DNA of 64,000 bases. Source: Octadecabacter algicola. Lineage in GTDB: Bacteria > Pseudomonadota > Alphaproteobacteria > Rhodobacterales > Rhodobacteraceae. Location: NCBI RefSeq assembly GCF_021532625.1, contig NZ_JAKGAR010000003.1:496001-560000 (forward strand). The letters run 5' to 3'. Under the pieces are notes generated by a model. It saw only the letters and a list, made by a program, of their open reading frames with translations, was not told the origin of the DNA and did no database searches. Of the stretch, positions 19,895 to 27,669 are shown piece by piece. The stretch's first letter is position 1; the number at the start of each line of letters is the position of its first letter. The translations under genes were made by a program, and so were the position numbers.

Positions 19895-21097
19895 ATGATT
19901 GAAAAAGTTGAACGGTTGACGCTGGCAGGAATGGGCCAAATGCCTGACGGGACGCTGTTGGAACGGGTATTGCCTGGCGAAGAAGTCGAAGTGCAAGTCG
20001 ATGGCAGTGCTAGGATCGTCACTCCTGTTGTAGAACGCGTCAAACCGCCATGTCGTCATTTCAAAAGCTGCGGCGGCTGTTCGTTGCAACATGCATCGGA
20101 TGCATTTGTCGGGAGCTGGAAAACGAGCGTTGTTGAACGGGCGATGACGGCGCGTGATTTACCATTTCCATTTCGCACGCTTCATACGTCGCCTCCAAAT
20201 AGTCGACGACGCGCGCGATTGTCTGGACGTCGGACGAAAAAGAGCGCGATGGTTGGGTTCCACGCGAAGGCGTCTGATGCGTTAATAGACGTGCCGGATT
20301 GCCAACTTCTGACACAAGCAATCATGGATGGTTTCCCAGCGCTTGAAGCATTGACAGTGATTGCGGCTTCTCGAAAGTCAGAGGTCAATTTGACTGTAAC
20401 TGATACGCTGGGTGGTCTGGATGTTCTGGTTGAAACAGAACGCGACCTGACGGGACAGTTGCGGATTGAACTTGCGGGCTTAGCAGAGACACACAACCTC
20501 GCTCGTTTAGCGTGGAACGAAGACGTTGTTGTCACTCGCAAAGCGCCAGAACAAGCCTTTGGGAATGCTCGCGTTGCGCCGCCATCCGGAGCGTTTTTGC
20601 AAGCTACCCCAGAAGGCGAGGCGGCTTTGGTCGCGGCAGTTCTTGAGGCGAGCGAAGGTGCGAAAAGGGTTGTAGATCTGTTTTCGGGAGCGGGTACGTT
20701 TTCATTGCCCTTGGCGGGCCAAGCAAGTGTTCACGCTGTAGAAAGCAGTGATGAAATGCTTGAGACACTGGATCGTGGATGGCGACATGCTTCGGGACTT
20801 AGGACAATTACGACCGAAGCTCGGGATCTATTTCGCCGCCCGCTTGAACCGGATGAACTGAATAAATTTGATCTTGCCGTGCTTGATCCGCCTCGTGCGG
20901 GAGCAGATGCGCAGATCGCGACGCTGTGTCAGTCCAATCTAAAAAGGATCGTAATGGTGTCTTGTAATCCGGTGACATTTGCGCGGGACGCGGGTGCCCT
21001 GATCGCCGCTGGGTTTGACCTAAATTGGATTGACGTTGTGGATCAGTTTCGTTGGTCGCCTCACATTGAAGTCGTGGGCGATTTCACACGCAAGTGA
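19895..21097 (+). CDS. RlmD/RumA-type RNA (uracil-C5)-methyltransferase
   Basis: 400 residues, TrmA/RumA family. The Fe-S ligands CxxxxxCGGC are at Cys53, Cys59 and Cys62, with a fourth candidate in VPDCQLL near 140. SAM-binding DLFSGAGTF is near residue 265. LDPPRAG near 331 and the catalytic cysteine in VSCNPVTF near 355 complete the active site. It uses SAM to form m5U in 23S rRNA. The TRAM domain occupies the first 50 residues. RlmD versus RlmC cannot be decided from sequence. The start abuts the ABC gene stop, so the gene is likely in the same operon. Confidence 0.88.
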   Translation: MIEKVERLTLAGMGQMPDGTLLERVLPGEEVEVQVDGSARIVTPVVERVKPPCRHFKSCGGCSLQHASDAFVGSWKTSVVERAMTARDLPFPFRTLHTSPPNSRRRARLSGRRTKKSAMVGFHAKASDALIDVPDCQLLTQAIMDGFPALEALTVIAASRKSEVNLTVTDTLGGLDVLVETERDLTGQLRIELAGLAETHNLARLAWNEDVVVTRKAPEQAFGNARVAPPSGAFLQATPEGEAALVAAVLEASEGAKRVVDLFSGAGTFSLPLAGQASVHAVESSDEMLETLDRGWRHASGLRTITTEARDLFRRPLEPDELNKFDLAVLDPPRAGADAQIATLCQSNLKRIVMVSCNPVTFARDAGALIAAGFDLNWIDVVDQFRWSPHIEVVGDFTRK

Positions 21098-21177
21098 CTC
21101 CCTGGACTTATGAATACCTAGAAAATTCTGCCGGTTTGCGGTAACTATTCAGAAAAATAAACGTTGAGGCAGAATTA

Positions 21178-21669
21178 ATGATGAACCGTCGTACTTTTTG
21201 TAGTGTCGCCGCACTGTTTGCTCTGACTGCCTGTTCGAACAAATTTCGTGTCTATACGGGTCCGGCGGTTACAAGTGTTGTTGTTCAAAAAGCGCGCCGC
21301 CAGATGTTCCTGATGCACGGAAATGAAGTCCTCAAGGACTATAAGTTTGAACTCGGTTTTGCACCGGTTGGTCACAAAGCAGTTTCGGGGGATGGACGCA
21401 CGCCGGAAGGTGCTTATTTCATCGACCGAAAAAACCCGAATAGCAGCTTCTATCTTTCTATCGGGATATCCTACCCGAACAACGAAGATCGTGCCCGCGC
21501 CCGTGCCCAAGGTAAATCCCCGGGTGGAGATATCTTTATTCACGGTACTCCGCGCCGTGCGCATGGCGAAGAAGACTGGACAGCGGGCTGCATTGCAGTT
21601 CGAGATCGTGAAATGGAAGACATCTACGCGATGGTAAATGTCGGAACGCCGATTTTCTTGTATGCGTAA
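21178..21669 (+). CDS. L,D-transpeptidase (YkuD) lipoprotein
   Basis: 163 residues. The N-terminus MMNRRTFC... runs into LTAC at 16-19, a lipobox; the RR-T-F also resembles a Tat motif, so a lipid-anchored, possibly Tat-exported protein is likely. The YkuD catalytic motif is split as FIHGTP (His122) and AGCIAVRD (Cys138 nucleophile). Such enzymes make 3-3 peptidoglycan cross-links or attach proteins to the wall; the compact single-domain form is often of unknown acceptor. GAGG lies eight bases before the first ATG; the second ATG is adjacent. Convergent with the CAP-domain gene, three bases apart. Confidence 0.87.
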   Translation: MMNRRTFCSVAALFALTACSNKFRVYTGPAVTSVVVQKARRQMFLMHGNEVLKDYKFELGFAPVGHKAVSGDGRTPEGAYFIDRKNPNSSFYLSIGISYPNNEDRARARAQGKSPGGDIFIHGTPRRAHGEEDWTAGCIAVRDREMEDIYAMVNVGTPIFLYA

Positions 21670-21672
21670 CGT

Positions 21673-22230
21673 CTATTGAAGGGGAACAGGGTTGGCCTGT
21701 GCGACGACACCACGTGTTGTTCCGTCAGCGAGAACCAACGTCCACCAGATCTTGCCGTTGCTTTCTTGGAACCACGCAAAACCCATTTCTGTAGCGTCTG
21801 CCTCTAGCAATACAGCACGTGTGTTGGGTTCACGCATCCATGCCGCAAGAGTTTCGAGTTCTGTTTCGTAGGTTTCGGAGATTGTTTCGCCCGTTAGTGA
21901 GCCACTATACCCCACGCGCCGTAACCGATCGAGAGGCGAAGACCCGTCAGATCCAAAGTGCCATGGGCGGTTCTGTACGGACATGTCGCGTGAATGTGTG
22001 GCCGCAGCAGCATTCAATTGCGAATTGAGTTGGACTGCCCCCGCGCCGGATGCTTGACGCAAGGCATTCAGGCTATCGAGCATGCGAAATTGGATGTTGT
22101 CAGCATCTTGCGCTCCGATCCGGTAGACCTGCGGCAAAGGCAAGCCATCGGGGCCAACGGAGGCCTGCGGAGCCTCACAAGCGGCTAGGCCAGTTGCTAG
22201 AACACCCAAAAGAAAAGATCGGCGATACAT
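21673..22230 (-). CDS. CAP-domain (SCP/PR-1-like) lipoprotein
   Basis: 185 residues. MYRRSFLLGVLATGLAAC gives a twin-arginine-like signal ending in a lipobox (LAAC, Cys18). The mature part has CAP/SCP features: LNALRQASGAGAVQLNSQLNA, then AAATHSRDMS (His), HFGSDGSSPLDRLRRVGY, GETIS and AWMREPNTRAVLL. Bacterial CAP proteins are secreted, of uncertain biochemical role, and often associated with the envelope. Its place between two L,D-transpeptidases suggests a cell-wall function, which is inference. The start codon leads a divergent intergenic region shared with the second transpeptidase. Confidence 0.8.
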   Translation of the reverse strand: MYRRSFLLGVLATGLAACEAPQASVGPDGLPLPQVYRIGAQDADNIQFRMLDSLNALRQASGAGAVQLNSQLNAAAATHSRDMSVQNRPWHFGSDGSSPLDRLRRVGYSGSLTGETISETYETELETLAAWMREPNTRAVLLEADATEMGFAWFQESNGKIWWTLVLADGTTRGVVAQANPVPLQ

Positions 22231-22326
22231 GTAAGAACCCTTATCAATTTAGAATTCCATACCCCGACAAGCGTTGCGTTTCAAACCCACATCAGCGTGA
22301 AGGCGCTGAAAAGCCCTCAGTTTTAT

Positions 22327-22355
22327 TTGCGAGCGCGGCAAATGCGCCATAATAG
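22327..22355 (+). promoter_or_regulatory. Candidate promoter of the Tat-type L,D-transpeptidase gene
   Basis: TTGCGA at 22327-22332 and TAATAG at 22350-22355 lie 17 bases apart, 38 bases upstream of the gene start. An overlapping CATAAT at 22348-22353 is a better -10 hexamer but with short spacing. Weak to moderate candidate. Confidence 0.3.
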
Positions 22356-22393
22356 AGCACCTAGCGCAGACGTAACCGGTGGGAGCCCATCCG

Positions 22394-22987
22394 ATGACTG
22401 ATTCGACATTCAAGAACTTGAGCCGTCGTGGGTTTCTTGCCACTTCAGCTGCAGCTCTGGGTACTGGCGCCGCAGCGCAGACCGAAAACTCAACAGAAAT
22501 CGAAAACGATATCTCTCAATCGATATCGCGGAATATATCCAGCTTTCGAACGCTTGATTGGCGACCTTACTTCACCAACTTGAACAACGGCGCAATTCTT
22601 GTGGATATCCAATCACGGGCGCTTCATTTTTGGAACGCTGATCAGTCGGTCTACAAGTTATACCCAACAAGCGTTCCATTGACGACCGATCTTACGCGTA
22701 CCGGCCGGACATCAGTTGTTCGTAAAGTTGAAGGCCCCAGCTGGCGTCCGACGCCGTCTATGATTGCGCGTAATCCAGAATGGCCCGCATTTGTAGGTCC
22801 GGGTCCAGACAATCCTTTGGGCACTCACGCGCTTTACCTGTCTTGGACATATTATCGCATCCACGGTACTCACGACACGCGTAAAATTGGCCGCCGTTCA
22901 TCCAACGGTTGTATTGGTTTGTTCAATGAGCACATCGCGGAGCTATTCGGGATGACAAATGTGGGTACACAAGTGTTGCTGATTTGA
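22394..22987 (+). CDS. Tat-exported L,D-transpeptidase (YkuD)
   Basis: 197 residues from the ATG at 22394, with GGGAG about ten bases upstream; a GTG five codons earlier is less likely. NLSRRGFLATSAAALGTGAAAQ-type N-terminus (SRRGFL at about 10-15) is a classic twin-arginine signal, predicted to be cleaved after AAA. The catalytic pair is IHGTHD (His157) and SSNGCIGL (Cys173). The region NPLGTHALYLSW before it is typical of the ErfK/YbiS/YcfS group, whose members include enzymes that link Braun-type lipoproteins to peptidoglycan. The acceptor here is not known. Confidence 0.88.
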   Translation: MTDSTFKNLSRRGFLATSAAALGTGAAAQTENSTEIENDISQSISRNISSFRTLDWRPYFTNLNNGAILVDIQSRALHFWNADQSVYKLYPTSVPLTTDLTRTGRTSVVRKVEGPSWRPTPSMIARNPEWPAFVGPGPDNPLGTHALYLSWTYYRIHGTHDTRKIGRRSSNGCIGLFNEHIAELFGMTNVGTQVLLI

Positions 22988-23002
22988 CGACATTTTGTCG
23001 TC
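22986..23002 (+). terminator. Short perfect hairpin at the stop of the Tat-type L,D-transpeptidase
   Basis: A 7-bp perfect stem (22986-22992 with 22996-23002) with a TTT loop overlaps the stop codon. No T-run follows, so full termination is doubtful; it may protect the mRNA 3' end. Confidence 0.3.
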
Positions 23003-23080
23003 GTGATGGTAGGATAACGACTAATGCCTTTGCATTCTGTCCAATTTCATGGTTTGGGGAGTCTAGAGGGAAGTCTTGGG

Positions 23081-23118
23081 TGCCCATGGCTTACACCTCA
23101 ATTAATTTGCCGTGGGCA
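23081..23118 (+). promoter_or_regulatory. Hairpin in the 5' leader of the 63-residue protein gene
   Basis: A 9-bp stem pairs 23081-23089 with 23110-23118 (one G-T wobble) around an AT-rich 20-base loop. It ends about six bases before the GGAG ribosome-binding site of the small gene. It could modulate translation or protect the transcript; no known riboswitch class is recognised. Confidence 0.35.
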
Positions 23119-23136
23119 ATAACTTGGAGAACTAAA

Positions 23137-23328
23137 ATGAAAAAATTCGCACTTGCTGCTGCATTCGCTGGCGCCGCTTCTACTGCTTTCGCAGGCAACA
23201 TGTCTGAGCCAGTAATGGAAATGGCACCTGTTGTCGTAATGGAAGAAACAGCTTCTTCTTCTTCCAGCGCCGGCCTGATCGTTCCACTGATCTTGGTTGC
23301 TTTGATTGCTGTTGCTCTGGCTGACTAA
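23137..23328 (+). CDS. 63-residue small secreted/membrane protein
   Basis: Not recognised as a named family. It starts at an ATG with GGAG eight bases upstream. Residues 1-19 form a good signal peptide (MKKFALAAAFAGAASTAFA). A short Met/Val-rich segment and a run of five serines follow, then a hydrophobic helix (GLIVPLILVALIAVALAD) that reaches the C-terminus. The result would be a tiny periplasmic peptide anchored by a C-terminal membrane helix. Similar small proteins appear, from memory, in other Roseobacter genomes. It sits between a structured leader and a strong terminator, so it is probably a monocistronic, well-expressed gene. Confidence 0.75.
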   Translation: MKKFALAAAFAGAASTAFAGNMSEPVMEMAPVVVMEETASSSSSAGLIVPLILVALIAVALAD

Positions 23329-23358
23329 GCCTAGCTCTTAGAAGCATCATTAATTAAG

Positions 23359-23393
23359 AAGGCCGCTCCAACATGGAGCGGCCTTTTTCTTTT
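23359..23393 (+). terminator. Strong intrinsic terminator
   Basis: A perfect 12-bp stem (23359-23370 with 23374-23385), ACA loop, then a T-rich tract. The A residues on the 5' side also allow it to work for hemH arriving on the minus strand. It separates the 63-residue gene from hemH. Confidence 0.9.
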
Positions 23394-23411
23394 CCAAGTT
23401 AGGCGTTGGCG

Positions 23412-24464
23412 TTACAGCCAGCCGCCAAGGTTTCTTTCAACGATACCTGTCAATGCATCCATGTGGGCTGCATCATCGTTCAGACAGGGAATATAGGTAA
23501 AGTGCTCTCCGCCAGCCTCTTCAAAGCTCTCCTTGATCTCTTCGTTTATCTCTTCCAAGGTCTCGATGCAGTCGGCTGAAAACGCGGGCGCACAGACTGC
23601 AATGTTCGTTTTACCAACTTCGGCAAGTCGGGCGACTTCCTCAACTGTGTAAGGCTGCAACCACTCCTCGGGACCGAACCGGCTTTGGAAAGTGGTCACG
23701 ATCTGCGTGTCATCCCAACCGAGCCGTTCTTTTAGCAACCGCGTCGTTTTCTGACATTGGCAGTGATAGGGGTCGCCCTCCATCAAGTAACGTTGCGGAA
23801 CGCCGTGATAAGAACAGACCAAGATTTCGGGCTTCTTATCCGCTGCTTCGTAAGCCTTCTCGATGGATTGCGCGAGGGCATCTATGTAGGCAGGTTCTTC
23901 GAAATATGGGTCAACGACACGAACGGTCGGCTGCCATTTTTCTTTCATCAAGGCGCGAAAGAATTGATCATTCGCCGAAGCTGAAGTCGCACCAGCATAA
24001 TGTGGATACAAAGGGAAAAAGAGGATCTTTTGGCAACCCTGCGCAATGAGCTCCTGTACTTTGGATTTTGTCGACGGATTGCCGTATCGCATGCAGAAAT
24101 CCACAACGACATCGTCACCGTAGATTTCAGCCAAACGCGATTTCATTGCGGCTGTCTGTTGTTTGGTGATCGTCAACAAGGGGCTTTCATCTGCCTCGGT
24201 GTTCCAAATGCTTTTGTATGCCGCACCGCTTGAAAACGGCCTTTTCGTCAAGATGATCAATTGAAGCAACGGCTGCCATTTCCAAGACGGGTAATCGACA
24301 ACACGCTTGTCGCTAAGGAACTCTCCGAGGTAGCGGCGCATACTCCAGTAATCTGTGCCGTCCGGTGTGCCAAGATTGGCAAGCAAAACACCGACTTTGG
24401 CGGGCTTGATCTCGGGGTGGTCGGCAGGGGCATGCATCGGGCAGTGTTGGGTCTGGTTAGACAT
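23412..24464 (-). CDS. hemH: Ferrochelatase
   Basis: 350 residues from the ATG at 24464; an upstream GTG would add nine residues. It inserts ferrous iron into protoporphyrin IX, the last step of heme synthesis, at the membrane surface. Family features seen are VGVLLANLGTPDGTDYWSM, the active-site histidine in CSYHGVP and the acidic helix FSADCIETLEEINEE. The first 25 residues are His/Pro-rich and may not be conserved. It follows the methyltransferase gene by 56 bases on the same strand and terminates at the bidirectional hairpin. Confidence 0.95.
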   Translation of the reverse strand: MSNQTQHCPMHAPADHPEIKPAKVGVLLANLGTPDGTDYWSMRRYLGEFLSDKRVVDYPSWKWQPLLQLIILTKRPFSSGAAYKSIWNTEADESPLLTITKQQTAAMKSRLAEIYGDDVVVDFCMRYGNPSTKSKVQELIAQGCQKILFFPLYPHYAGATSASANDQFFRALMKEKWQPTVRVVDPYFEEPAYIDALAQSIEKAYEAADKKPEILVCSYHGVPQRYLMEGDPYHCQCQKTTRLLKERLGWDDTQIVTTFQSRFGPEEWLQPYTVEEVARLAEVGKTNIAVCAPAFSADCIETLEEINEEIKESFEEAGGEHFTYIPCLNDDAAHMDALTGIVERNLGGWL

Positions 24465-24520
24465 AGGGCTACTCTTCTTCGAATGGGCCACGACGTGCGA
24501 CGCGGTGTTTATTGATACGT

Positions 24521-25342
24521 TTAATCCTCGGATCGATCTAGGGGCGTCTCCACCGTTCCCAACGCGTCAGATAGACGCGTCGTTGCGGAACCGGGGCGCA
24601 AAGGTTTCGGTTGGCTTTCTGAGGGCGCCCAACCGGTAAGCGTTGTAATCTCGAACGTTGCAGGGATACGGCCATCCTCCATCGCATACGCGTCAACATA
24701 GCGTTCCATTGCCTGAGCGAAGATCGTACGACGCGTCGGCGTTTTCTGCCGAGCGGCCATTGCATTGCTTTCTCCCATTGCTCGTAAGTCTCGCATTAAA
24801 TGGATCGGCGTGTCGTATGTAACGGTCAAAGGTAGGATATCAGCAACGGGCAATGCAAAGCCGGCACGCTGCAAGATGCCTCCAAGGTCGCGAACCTCGG
24901 CCATTGGTAAGACCCTTGGTGACAATCCACCCGTCTGTGTAACTTCGGCCTCAGCAAGTACAGAACGCATCTCATGGAGGGTTTGGCCGGAAAATAGCGT
25001 CGCGATAAACAGCCCATCTGGGCGTAGTGCGCGCCTACATTGAACCAATTGGCCAATGGGATCGTCAGCCCAATGTAGCGACAGTGCATGGACCACAAGA
25101 TCATGGGCCCCTTCTTCAAGATCGAGCGTTTCTGTGTCTTCTACCACCTTAGCGCTGGGCATCCATTCTGCCCAAGTTGCCGGAAATCCTGTCACGACAG
25201 CGGGCGTTGTAAAGGTTCTATTAACCTCTTGCAGTCTCTCTTGGACATCATCGGCAGCTGCCGCTTGAAGAAACATGGCGTCAGCACGTCCGCGGTTGCG
25301 GGTCAGGGCTAATCGGTCGGTGAGTTTGGGCGGCGTTGTCAT
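24521..25342 (-). CDS. SAM-dependent methyltransferase, BioC/NDUFAF5-like
   Basis: 273 residues, class I methyltransferase. The N-terminal segment LALTRNRGRADAMFLQ is typical of the alphaproteobacterial family related to mitochondrial NDUFAF5, a complex I assembly factor. Later motifs are DLVVHALSLHWADDPIGQL and RRALRPDGLFIATLF. The glycine-rich SAM loop is weak, as in NDUFAF5 homologues, because the motif I region (PAVVTGFPATW) is diverged. Biotin-pathway BioC is an alternative, but no bio gene is nearby. It lies upstream of hemH and is divergent from comF with 28 bases between. Confidence 0.75.
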   Translation of the reverse strand: MTTPPKLTDRLALTRNRGRADAMFLQAAAADDVQERLQEVNRTFTTPAVVTGFPATWAEWMPSAKVVEDTETLDLEEGAHDLVVHALSLHWADDPIGQLVQCRRALRPDGLFIATLFSGQTLHEMRSVLAEAEVTQTGGLSPRVLPMAEVRDLGGILQRAGFALPVADILPLTVTYDTPIHLMRDLRAMGESNAMAARQKTPTRRTIFAQAMERYVDAYAMEDGRIPATFEITTLTGWAPSESQPKPLRPGSATTRLSDALGTVETPLDRSED

Positions 25343-25370
25343 GGTTTTGATCTAGGAGAAAGCGGAAAGA

Positions 25371-26090
25371 ATGCAAAGCCTCATTCAGCTTCTTTACCCG
25401 CCACAATGCGTGATGTGTGATGATCGAACTGAGTTAGATTTCGCCCTTTGCGGTTCGTGTTGGGCAGAAACACCGTTCATTGATGGGTTGTGTTGTGACG
25501 CCTGTGGCACTCCATTGCCGGGGGATGACACCTCTAACCACGGTCTTTTGTGTGACGACTGCATGGTTGTCGCGAGGCCATGGAGCGAAGGGCGCGCTGT
25601 TCTGGTTTATAAAGACAAGGCGCGGCGGTTGGTTTTGTCCTTGAAGCACGGCGATAGGACAGAGCTGGCTCGCGCCGTGGCACCATGGCTCTCGCGAAAG
25701 GCGGACGAGATTTGTGGCCCCGATACATTGATCATCCCCGTTCCGCTTCATCGCTACAGGCTTTTGCGACGAAAGTTCAACCAAGCGGCATTGCTCGCAC
25801 AGTACCTCGCGCAGCTCGGTCCGATGGACTGCATTCCTGACGCCCTTGTTCGAACCAAGAAAACCGCGCCGCTCGAAGGGCACAGTCGAGACGAAAGGTT
25901 TGCCGCCCTAGAGGGTGTTATTCAGGCGCACCCAAAACGTCGCGCAGCGTTGAGTGGGCGACGAATTCTTTTAATTGATGACGTCATGACGTCTGGTGCA
26001 ACCTTCGCGGCTGCAACAGAAGCTTGTTTTGCAGCCGGAGCCAAAGATGTTCGGGTGCTAGCACTGGCACGCGTGGTCAAGGACGCTTAG
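25371..26090 (+). CDS. ComF family phosphoribosyltransferase-like protein
   Basis: 239 residues. The N-terminal zinc-ribbon has cysteine pairs at CVMC (13-16), CGSC, CDAC and CDDC. The C-terminal phosphoribosyltransferase fold carries ILLIDDVMTSGAT near residue 200, the PRPP-binding loop. In naturally competent bacteria ComF helps move incoming single-stranded DNA; in many alphaproteobacteria, including gene-transfer-agent producers, a ComF homologue is needed for DNA uptake into recipients. Whether that holds here is inference. It heads a plus-strand set with grxC and the amidase gene. Confidence 0.88.
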   Translation: MQSLIQLLYPPQCVMCDDRTELDFALCGSCWAETPFIDGLCCDACGTPLPGDDTSNHGLLCDDCMVVARPWSEGRAVLVYKDKARRLVLSLKHGDRTELARAVAPWLSRKADEICGPDTLIIPVPLHRYRLLRRKFNQAALLAQYLAQLGPMDCIPDALVRTKKTAPLEGHSRDERFAALEGVIQAHPKRRAALSGRRILLIDDVMTSGATFAAATEACFAAGAKDVRVLALARVVKDA

Positions 26091-26100
26091 ATAGGAAGAA

Positions 26101-26120
26101 ACCATAAAAGACCATAAAAG
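26101..26120 (+). repeat. Tandem duplication of a 10-base unit before grxC
   Basis: The decamer accataaaag occurs twice in a row immediately upstream of the grxC ribosome-binding site; the second copy contributes the AAAAGGA core. It looks like a recent slippage duplication. Confidence 0.9.
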
Positions 26121-26130
26121 GACGTCCCTG

Positions 26131-26388
26131 ATGGCAACTGTTGAACTTTATACAACTCCGATTTGCGGCTTTTGTCATGCGACCAAGCGGTTGCTTGATT
26201 CCAAAGGTGTTAGTTATTCCGATGTGGATGTTATGGCCGATCCATCGCGACGCGCAGAAATGACCCAACGAGCGAACGGAGGTCGTACCGTACCCCAAGT
26301 TTTCATTGATGGGGCACACATCGGTGGCAATGCTGAATTGCAGGCTTTGGAACGGGCAGGCAAGCTTGATGCTCTCTTGAGCGGGTGA
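26131..26388 (+). CDS. grxC: Glutaredoxin 3
   Basis: 85 residues, normal for GrxC. The thioredoxin-fold active site is ICGFC (about residues 11-15), with Phe where the E. coli enzyme has Tyr and Gly where it has Pro. The glutathione-binding TVPQVFIDG and GG(N) (HIGGNAEL) motifs follow. It reduces disulfides or glutathione mixed disulfides using GSH. AAAAGGA precedes the ATG at suitable spacing. The stop overlaps the GTG start of the amidase gene by four bases, so translation is coupled. Confidence 0.94.
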   Translation: MATVELYTTPICGFCHATKRLLDSKGVSYSDVDVMADPSRRAEMTQRANGGRTVPQVFIDGAHIGGNAELQALERAGKLDALLSG

Positions 26389-27212
26389 AGGTCGCCATCC
26401 TCCAACTGACGTCGTCTGACGATCCGGCAGAAAACCTCGTGATGGTGCAGGATATGATTGCAGATGCGGTCAGTCAGGGTGCAGAGTTCATCTGTACGCC
26501 CGAAGTAACCAATTGCGTTAGCCTAGACCGCAAGCATCAAGCGTCCGTCTTGTCCTACCAAGAAGGCGATCCAACGTTGAGCGGGTTACAATCGTCAGCG
26601 AAGGAGCACGGCATTTGGTTGTCGATCGGTTCGTTGGCGTTGAAAGGTGGCGAAGGTGATCGCTTTGTGAACCGATCCTTTTTGATCGGGCCGGATGGAA
26701 AAATTACTGCGACATACGACAAGATTCATATGTTTGACGTGCAAGTTAATGAAGCTGAAACCTATGCCGAGTCGTCTGGCTATGCTCCAGGGGACCAAGC
26801 CGTCGTTGCTGATATTGGCGCTGCAAAGGTCGGTTTGACGATTTGCTACGACTTACGTTTCCCTTATTTACATCGCGCATTAGCCAAAGCTGGCGCCGAT
26901 ATCCTGCTCGTACCGTCGGCGTTTTCGCCTGTGACTGGCGCTGCTCATTGGAAACCACTGCTCCGCGCACGCGCCATTGAAACGGGTTGTTTTGTCATTG
27001 CTGCTGCCCAAACAGGAACGCACGCTGCGCAAACAGGGAAGAAACGAACAACTTACGGGCATTCGTTGGCCGTGTCGCCGTGGGGAGAGGTTTTGTTGGA
27101 CGCTGGTGTCGCACCTGGTGTGACTCTCGTTGATTTTACGTTGTCGGACGTGCCAAGGTCGCGCGAACGCATTCCTGCGTTATCACACGACAGAGAGTTT
27201 AGCGGTCCGTAA
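26385..27212 (+). CDS. Carbon-nitrogen hydrolase (nitrilase superfamily, Nit1/omega-amidase-like)
   Basis: 275 residues from a GTG overlapping the grxC stop. The nitrilase catalytic triad is visible: Glu40 in CTPEVTN, Lys near 113 in YDKIHMFDV and Cys near 154 in TICYDLRFP. The sequence matches the Nit1 branch. In bacteria such enzymes are deaminated-glutathione amidases or omega-amidases. Coupling to a glutaredoxin fits the deaminated-glutathione repair role, which is an inference from context. The trailing DVPRSRERIPALSHDREF is family-typical. Confidence 0.88.
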   Translation: MKVAILQLTSSDDPAENLVMVQDMIADAVSQGAEFICTPEVTNCVSLDRKHQASVLSYQEGDPTLSGLQSSAKEHGIWLSIGSLALKGGEGDRFVNRSFLIGPDGKITATYDKIHMFDVQVNEAETYAESSGYAPGDQAVVADIGAAKVGLTICYDLRFPYLHRALAKAGADILLVPSAFSPVTGAAHWKPLLRARAIETGCFVIAAAQTGTHAAQTGKKRTTYGHSLAVSPWGEVLLDAGVAPGVTLVDFTLSDVPRSRERIPALSHDREFSGP

Positions 27213-27217
27213 GCCTA

Positions 27218-27667
27218 ATGAGTAATCAATCTGACAGCCTAGCAGTCGCTCTTTTTAGTGAGATCCTGACTGTTGACCAATTGGTGCGTAACAACATGAC
27301 GCGCGCCTTACCTAAAGGGATGGAGTTGTCACATTTCTCTGTTCTGAATCATTTGGCTCGTACGAAGTCGGAAAAGACCCCAGCTCAACTCGCAGAAACA
27401 TTTCACTTAACTCGGGGCGCGATGACCAACACATTGCGCAAGCTCGAAGTGTCGGGGTTCATTCATATCCGACCGGATTGGGATGATGCACGTCGAAAAC
27501 TAGTGACGATCAGTAACACTGGGCGCGCAGCCCGCGATGAGGCGATAGCAGCAATAGCGCCTGTTATTGCTGAAGCCGTTGAAAGGGTAACTGACGAGAG
27601 AGTACGCCCTGCCTTGGCTGTCCTCAGAGAGTTGCGCTTGAGCTTGGATGAGAAAGAGAACAGCTGA
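27218..27667 (+). CDS. MarR-family transcriptional regulator
   Basis: 149 residues, winged helix-turn-helix. The DNA-recognition segment is LAETFHLTRGAMTNTLRKLE, preceded by FSVLNHLART and followed by a wing with DDARRKLVTISNTGRAARD. MarR dimers typically repress neighbouring genes and release DNA on binding small phenolic or oxidised ligands. It lies six bases after the amidase gene and is probably co-transcribed with it, but no nearby target is obvious. The ribosome-binding site is weak. Confidence 0.87.
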   Translation: MSNQSDSLAVALFSEILTVDQLVRNNMTRALPKGMELSHFSVLNHLARTKSEKTPAQLAETFHLTRGAMTNTLRKLEVSGFIHIRPDWDDARRKLVTISNTGRAARDEAIAAIAPVIAEAVERVTDERVRPALAVLRELRLSLDEKENS

Positions 27668-27669
27668 AC

